A stretch of 9,105 nt of DNA from assembly GCA_029939545.1 (NCBI GenBank), contig JAOZSS010000016.1, forward strand, positions 13,987-23,091, in the 5' to 3' direction. A program made the translations under genes and the position numbers. This document shows, in pieces, positions 7,556 to 9,105 of the stretch. This DNA is from Kiritimatiellia bacterium. GTDB taxonomy: Bacteria; Verrucomicrobiota; Kiritimatiellia; UBA8416; JABMPJ01. Position 1 is the stretch's first letter. The number at the start of each line of letters is the position of its first letter. Below the pieces are notes generated by a model, which saw only the letters and a program-made list of their open reading frames with translations, was not told the origin of the DNA and made no database searches.

Positions 7556-7651
7556 TTGAACCTCCTCTGTTCCATCTGTTACCACTATGACCCCGACGCC
7601 CATCCCTCCTTCTTGTCCCTGCGCTTCCGCTCATCTCACCCTGACACGACA

Positions 7652-7688
7652 AACAGAGGACAGTTGAGGATAGTTGCGTTAAGTTGAG
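7652..7688 (-). repeat. Operator-like array of CNCAACT at 10-bp spacing (operon-proximal)
   Basis: On the plus strand AGTTGAG, AGTTGCG and AGTTGAG begin at 7662, 7672 and 7682, and a weaker unit (AACAGAG) at 7652. The strict 10-bp register puts the units on nearly the same face of the helix, as expected for tandem binding of a regulator monomer. It sits between the candidate -10 region and the first gene. Confidence 0.7.
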
Positions 7689-7720
7689 ATTAGGCTGCCG
7701 CTGGTCCGTCACGATGTCAA
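7662..7720 (-). promoter_or_regulatory. Candidate promoter of the six-gene operon, with downstream repeat operator
   Basis: On the minus strand a perfect TTGACA (7720 to 7715) is preceded by a T-rich tract. The hexamer at 17 bases (7697-7692, CAGCCT) is a poor -10, so either an activator is needed or another start is used. Exactly 26 bases after TTGACA comes CTCAACT (7688-7682), then CGCAACT (7678-7672) and CTCAACT (7668-7662), each 10 bp apart. The same TTGACA-26-CTCAACT layout occurs before the HTH-receiver gene. Confidence 0.5.
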
Positions 7721-7780
7721 GCCTCTTTCTGAAAAAAATGTTTTGCTATTCTTCCGCTCTGCATCTCATATACGCAGTGA

Positions 7781-7810
7781 TTAGTATGTGTTAGTTGAGA
7801 TTAGTTGCAG
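7781..7810 (-). repeat. Promoter-distal array of the same 10-bp repeat
   Basis: On the plus strand three consecutive 10-base blocks: TTAGTATGTG, TTAGTTGAGA, TTAGTTGCAG. The AGTTGAG core begins at 7793, 111 bp from the matching core at 7682, roughly 10.5 helical turns away. It lies upstream of the TTGACA of the operon promoter, just downstream of the HTH-receiver gene. Confidence 0.65.
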
Positions 7811-7891
7811 ATAAAGAAAAAACCCGTCGAGAGTGAATTAATGTGACGCATGTGCTTTACAGCCAAGCCCACGCAACATGGAAGCCCACAC

Positions 7892-8470
7892 TCATTGAAC
7901 ACCTTTCAAAATGCGCGCAACCGTCTTGAGCAACGTCTCCTTTTTCAAAGGCTTGGGCAGCAGCATCACTGGCGGAAACCGTAACGCCCGGGCCATGAGG
8001 TCACTATCCGGATAGGCCGTGATTACAACGACGGCAAGGTCCGGATTCTTCTTGTGCAGCGCCTCCAGCACTTCGACGCCACCGATGCCGGGCATCACGA
8101 GATCCAGAAGCACCAAGTCTGGCATCTCATGACGCACCTGTTCCAACGCCTCCTCTCCGCTCGCGGCCGTTTTCACCAGATAGTTCGCGCCTTCCAGGAA
8201 CATCTGCGTGGTCTCCCTGATACTCTTCTCATCATCCACCACGAGCACCAGCGGAACGCGTTCCCGAAGATGGTGGGCTTCAACCCACTTTTGTAGCGCA
8301 CTCTTATTGAAGCGCCAGTCTTTCCCCATCTTGTAAGCGGGCAAACCCCCCTTGCGGGCCAAGCGCCGCACGGTCTCAACATGTGCACCGAGAAACCATG
8401 CCGCAGCCTGTGCATCAAGCACATCGTCACTGGTCTGCTTTCTCCTTCTGTGCTGCGATTCATCCATCAT
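7892..8470 (-). CDS. Helix-turn-helix (excisionase/MerR-like) response regulator, HTH-REC
   Basis: 192 residues. The N-terminal domain (about 14-66) is a helix-turn-helix of the excisionase family, a MerR relative: LDAQAAAWFLGAHVETVRRLARKG is the winged-helix core, followed by the KMGKDWRFNKSALQKWVE wing and helix. After a short linker comes a receiver (about 72-192) with Asp79-Asp80, acceptor Asp123 in LLDLVMPG, Thr151 and Lys173 in LPKP. The order, DNA binding first and receiver last, is the reverse of OmpR or NarL regulators. Start at 8470 is supported by GAGGG seven bases upstream; an adjacent ATG at 8467 is also possible. A repeat-bearing promoter lies directly upstream, and a related one precedes the operon, so this protein is the best local candidate to bind both (inference). 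No transcription terminator hairpin is evident after the stop. Confidence 0.92.
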   Translation of the reverse strand: MMDESQHRRRKQTSDDVLDAQAAAWFLGAHVETVRRLARKGGLPAYKMGKDWRFNKSALQKWVEAHHLRERVPLVLVVDDEKSIRETTQMFLEGANYLVKTAASGEEALEQVRHEMPDLVLLDLVMPGIGGVEVLEALHKKNPDLAVVVITAYPDSDLMARALRFPPVMLLPKPLKKETLLKTVARILKGVQ

Positions 8471-8507
8471 AACATCACCCTCTTTCTGGGTTCTAGAAAC
8501 TGTGACC

Positions 8508-8534
8508 AGTTGCGCTAGATTGAGGTCAGTTGAG
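8508..8534 (-). repeat. Operator-like array of CNCAACT at 10-bp spacing (HTH-receiver gene)
   Basis: Plus-strand units AGTTGCG (8508), GATTGAG (8518), AGTTGAG (8528), with AGTATTA continuing the register at 8538. Same unit and spacing as the arrays at 7652-7688 and 7781-7810. Confidence 0.7.
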
Positions 8535-8537
8535 GTT

Positions 8538-8549
8538 AGTATTAATACT
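8538..8549. promoter_or_regulatory. Perfect 12-bp palindrome AGTATTAATACT
   Basis: A perfect inverted repeat that covers the candidate -10 hexamer of the HTH-receiver promoter and continues the 10-bp register of the array beside it. It could be a dimer binding site or simply an AT-rich start region shared by divergent promoters. Confidence 0.4.
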
Positions 8550-8675
8550 GTAGCTCAGGCTGTCAACGTTTTTTTCGAGATTCTTTGAGGCCGAACTCAC
8601 TGGGATTCTCGGCACCGCAGCTGGACAGTGCAGGAGCATCGCGCCTATTTGAAGCAGAAACGAAGGGGCCGAACT

Positions 8676-8879
8676 ATGAACGACAGAGCCAAAGTCTCCA
8701 TTCTCACTGTCGATGATAAGCCTGTCCAGCGCGAGACGGTCCGGATGCTGCTCAGCGACACCACCTACACCATCAGGGAAGCCAGCAGCGGCACCGCAGA
8801 ACGAGAGGACGTCGGGAAAGAGCTCGGGTTCATACCACAGCACCGACTCCCAGCACTTCGTCGGTTGCCAACTCTATGA
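8676..8879 (+). pseudogene. Truncated response-regulator receiver remnant
   Basis: From ATG 8676, with AAGGGG about nine bases upstream, 67 codons are open. Residues 1-41 read like the first third of a receiver: VSILTVDDKPVQRE with Asp13-Asp14, a helix, a second strand, and EASSGTA. From about residue 42 (near 8800) the similarity stops: the acceptor Asp, Thr and Lys are all missing, and the rest (ending LRRLPTL) looks random. It is therefore the 5' end of a receiver gene cut by a deletion or rearrangement. It is the only plus-strand gene-like element here, is divergent from the HTH-receiver gene, and its tail overlaps the minus-strand peptide gene. A genuine 67-residue protein cannot be excluded. 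Confidence 0.6.
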
Positions 8880-8952
8880 CCTTCAGCGTCGGGCGCTCGT
8901 AGGGGCGTCTGCCGCCTGCGCAGGCCTCTTTTTGTTTGCTACTGTCCATCAT
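8830..8952 (-). CDS. Short peptide, precursor-like (40 residues)
   Basis: An ATG at 8952 with GGAG four bases upstream opens a 40-residue frame: a hydrophilic N-terminal half with one Cys (residue 11), then RRPYERPTLKVIELATDEVL and GVGAVV at the end. The Tyr-Glu-x-Pro-Thr-Leu-x-Val-Ile-Glu-Leu pattern with a later Glu-Val-Leu-x-x-Gly is like that of small leader-type peptides I have seen in many environmental genomes, some of which precede modified-peptide genes. I cannot name the family. The frame extends upstream without a stop to an ATG at 9033, but the ribosome binding site favours 8952. A one-base shift near the end would continue the peptide with GCCGMNPSSFPTSS, so the 3' end may be frameshifted. 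No modification enzyme is visible in the window. Confidence 0.45.
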   Translation of the reverse strand: MMDSSKQKEACAGGRRPYERPTLKVIELATDEVLGVGAVV

Positions 8953-9105
8953 GTTCTCCGCATTGCTCCAGCCGCTCCCGGCGATACCGTCCCCGTTCGC
9001 ACAGGTACACCGGTTTACTATCCGCCCGGCCATTCTCCATCAGCGCATAGCTAGCGTGAGTTTATTTTGCGAAAGGAGCCGGACTAGTCTAAATGCTTAC
9101 AACAG
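8953..9105. other. Right-edge stretch with no supported gene
   Basis: No gene or RNA is recognised. It contains a GACTAGTC palindrome (9082-9089), and AAAGGAG at about 9072-9078 that lies too far from the ATG at 9094 to be a clear ribosome binding site. It could hold the promoter of the short peptide gene, but I see no good -35/-10 pair. Confidence 0.4.

Larger units (their letters stand above)
7556..7891. other. 336-bp regulatory intergenic region
   Basis: No convincing gene on either strand. It holds two arrays of 10-bp-phased AGTTGAG-like repeats (about 7652-7690 and 7781-7810), a TTGACA at 7715-7720 on the minus strand, a 7-base T run on the minus strand 10 to 16 bases before it, and a T6 run at 7817-7822 (minus). 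It separates the HTH-receiver gene from the six-gene operon. Base composition is more AT-rich than the coding parts. Confidence 0.75.
8508..8566 (-). promoter_or_regulatory. Candidate promoter of the HTH-receiver gene, with repeat operator
   Basis: Minus strand: TTGACA (8566-8561), a 17-base spacer, then AATACT (8543-8538, 4 of 6 to the -10 consensus). An A7 tract lies just before the -35. CTCAACT follows exactly 26 bases after TTGACA (8534-8528), then CTCAATC (8524-8518) and CGCAACT (8514-8508), in 10-bp register. The array ends 37 bases before the start codon. On the plus strand TTGAGG (8520-8525), 17 bases, TAATAC (8543-8548) could serve a divergent promoter. Confidence 0.6.

Noticed and set aside
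7556..7603. Upstream start for the CheY-like gene at 7603
   Set aside because: The GGAGG is only about one base from that ATG, while the ATG at 7555 has an AGGAGG at ideal distance and begins directly before the receiver domain.
7811..7830. Rho-independent terminator after the HTH-receiver gene
   Set aside because: There is a T6 run on the minus strand after CGACGGG, but I find no matching inverted repeat to form the stem.
8526..8843. 105-codon minus-strand frame between the HTH-receiver gene and the peptide
   Set aside because: It covers the antisense of the receiver remnant and the promoter region with its repeats, and shows no protein-like motif.
8713..9054. 113-codon plus-strand frame across the right end
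   Set aside because: Low-complexity composition, starts inside the receiver remnant in a different frame, and runs antisense through the peptide gene.

Overview
The window is a dense signal-transduction island from a moderately GC-rich, Gram-negative-type bacterium. This is inferred from a membrane kinase with an extracytoplasmic sensor, AGGAGG-type ribosome binding sites, and the number of hybrid kinases. No gene fixes the phylum. Heptanucleotide tandem repeats inside coding sequence and the abundance of hybrid kinases suggest a large-genome environmental bacterium, but I would not name a lineage.

Layout. Almost everything is on the minus strand and reads right to left. Positions 7555 to 1 look like one operon of six genes: a stand-alone CheY-like receiver (7124-7555), a PAS-only protein (6415-7140), a 1052-residue membrane hybrid kinase with sensor, kinase, two receivers and an HPt domain (3243-6401), a receiver-GGDEF diguanylate cyclase (2357-3262), a soluble REC-REC-PAS histidine kinase (319-2316), and a receiver protein cut by the window edge (1-231), which is a close paralogue of the N-terminus of its neighbour. 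Overlaps of 17 and 20 bp and gaps of 13, 40 and 87 bp support co-transcription. Upstream, after a 336-bp intergenic region, a separate minus-strand gene (7892-8470) encodes an excisionase/MerR-like helix-turn-helix fused to a receiver. To its right lie a truncated plus-strand receiver remnant (8676-8879) and a small convergent minus-strand gene (8830-8952) with the look of a short precursor-type peptide. The last 150 bases show no gene I can support.

How it may work (inference). The membrane kinase would sense a ligand outside the membrane and pass phosphate His-Asp-His within one polypeptide. Its HPt could then phosphorylate the receiver of the translationally coupled diguanylate cyclase, giving a c-di-GMP output. 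The CheY-like, PAS and REC-REC-PAS-kinase proteins would add inputs. The HTH-receiver protein is the only likely DNA binder seen.

The most striking non-coding signal is a shared promoter architecture: upstream of both the operon and the HTH-receiver gene there is TTGACA, exactly 26 bases, then CTCAACT, followed by further CNCAACT-like copies in 10-bp register. A third, promoter-distal array lies in the same intergenic region. The second striking signal is three in-frame heptanucleotide repeat tracts inside the two histidine kinase genes, each at what looks like a domain loop or linker.
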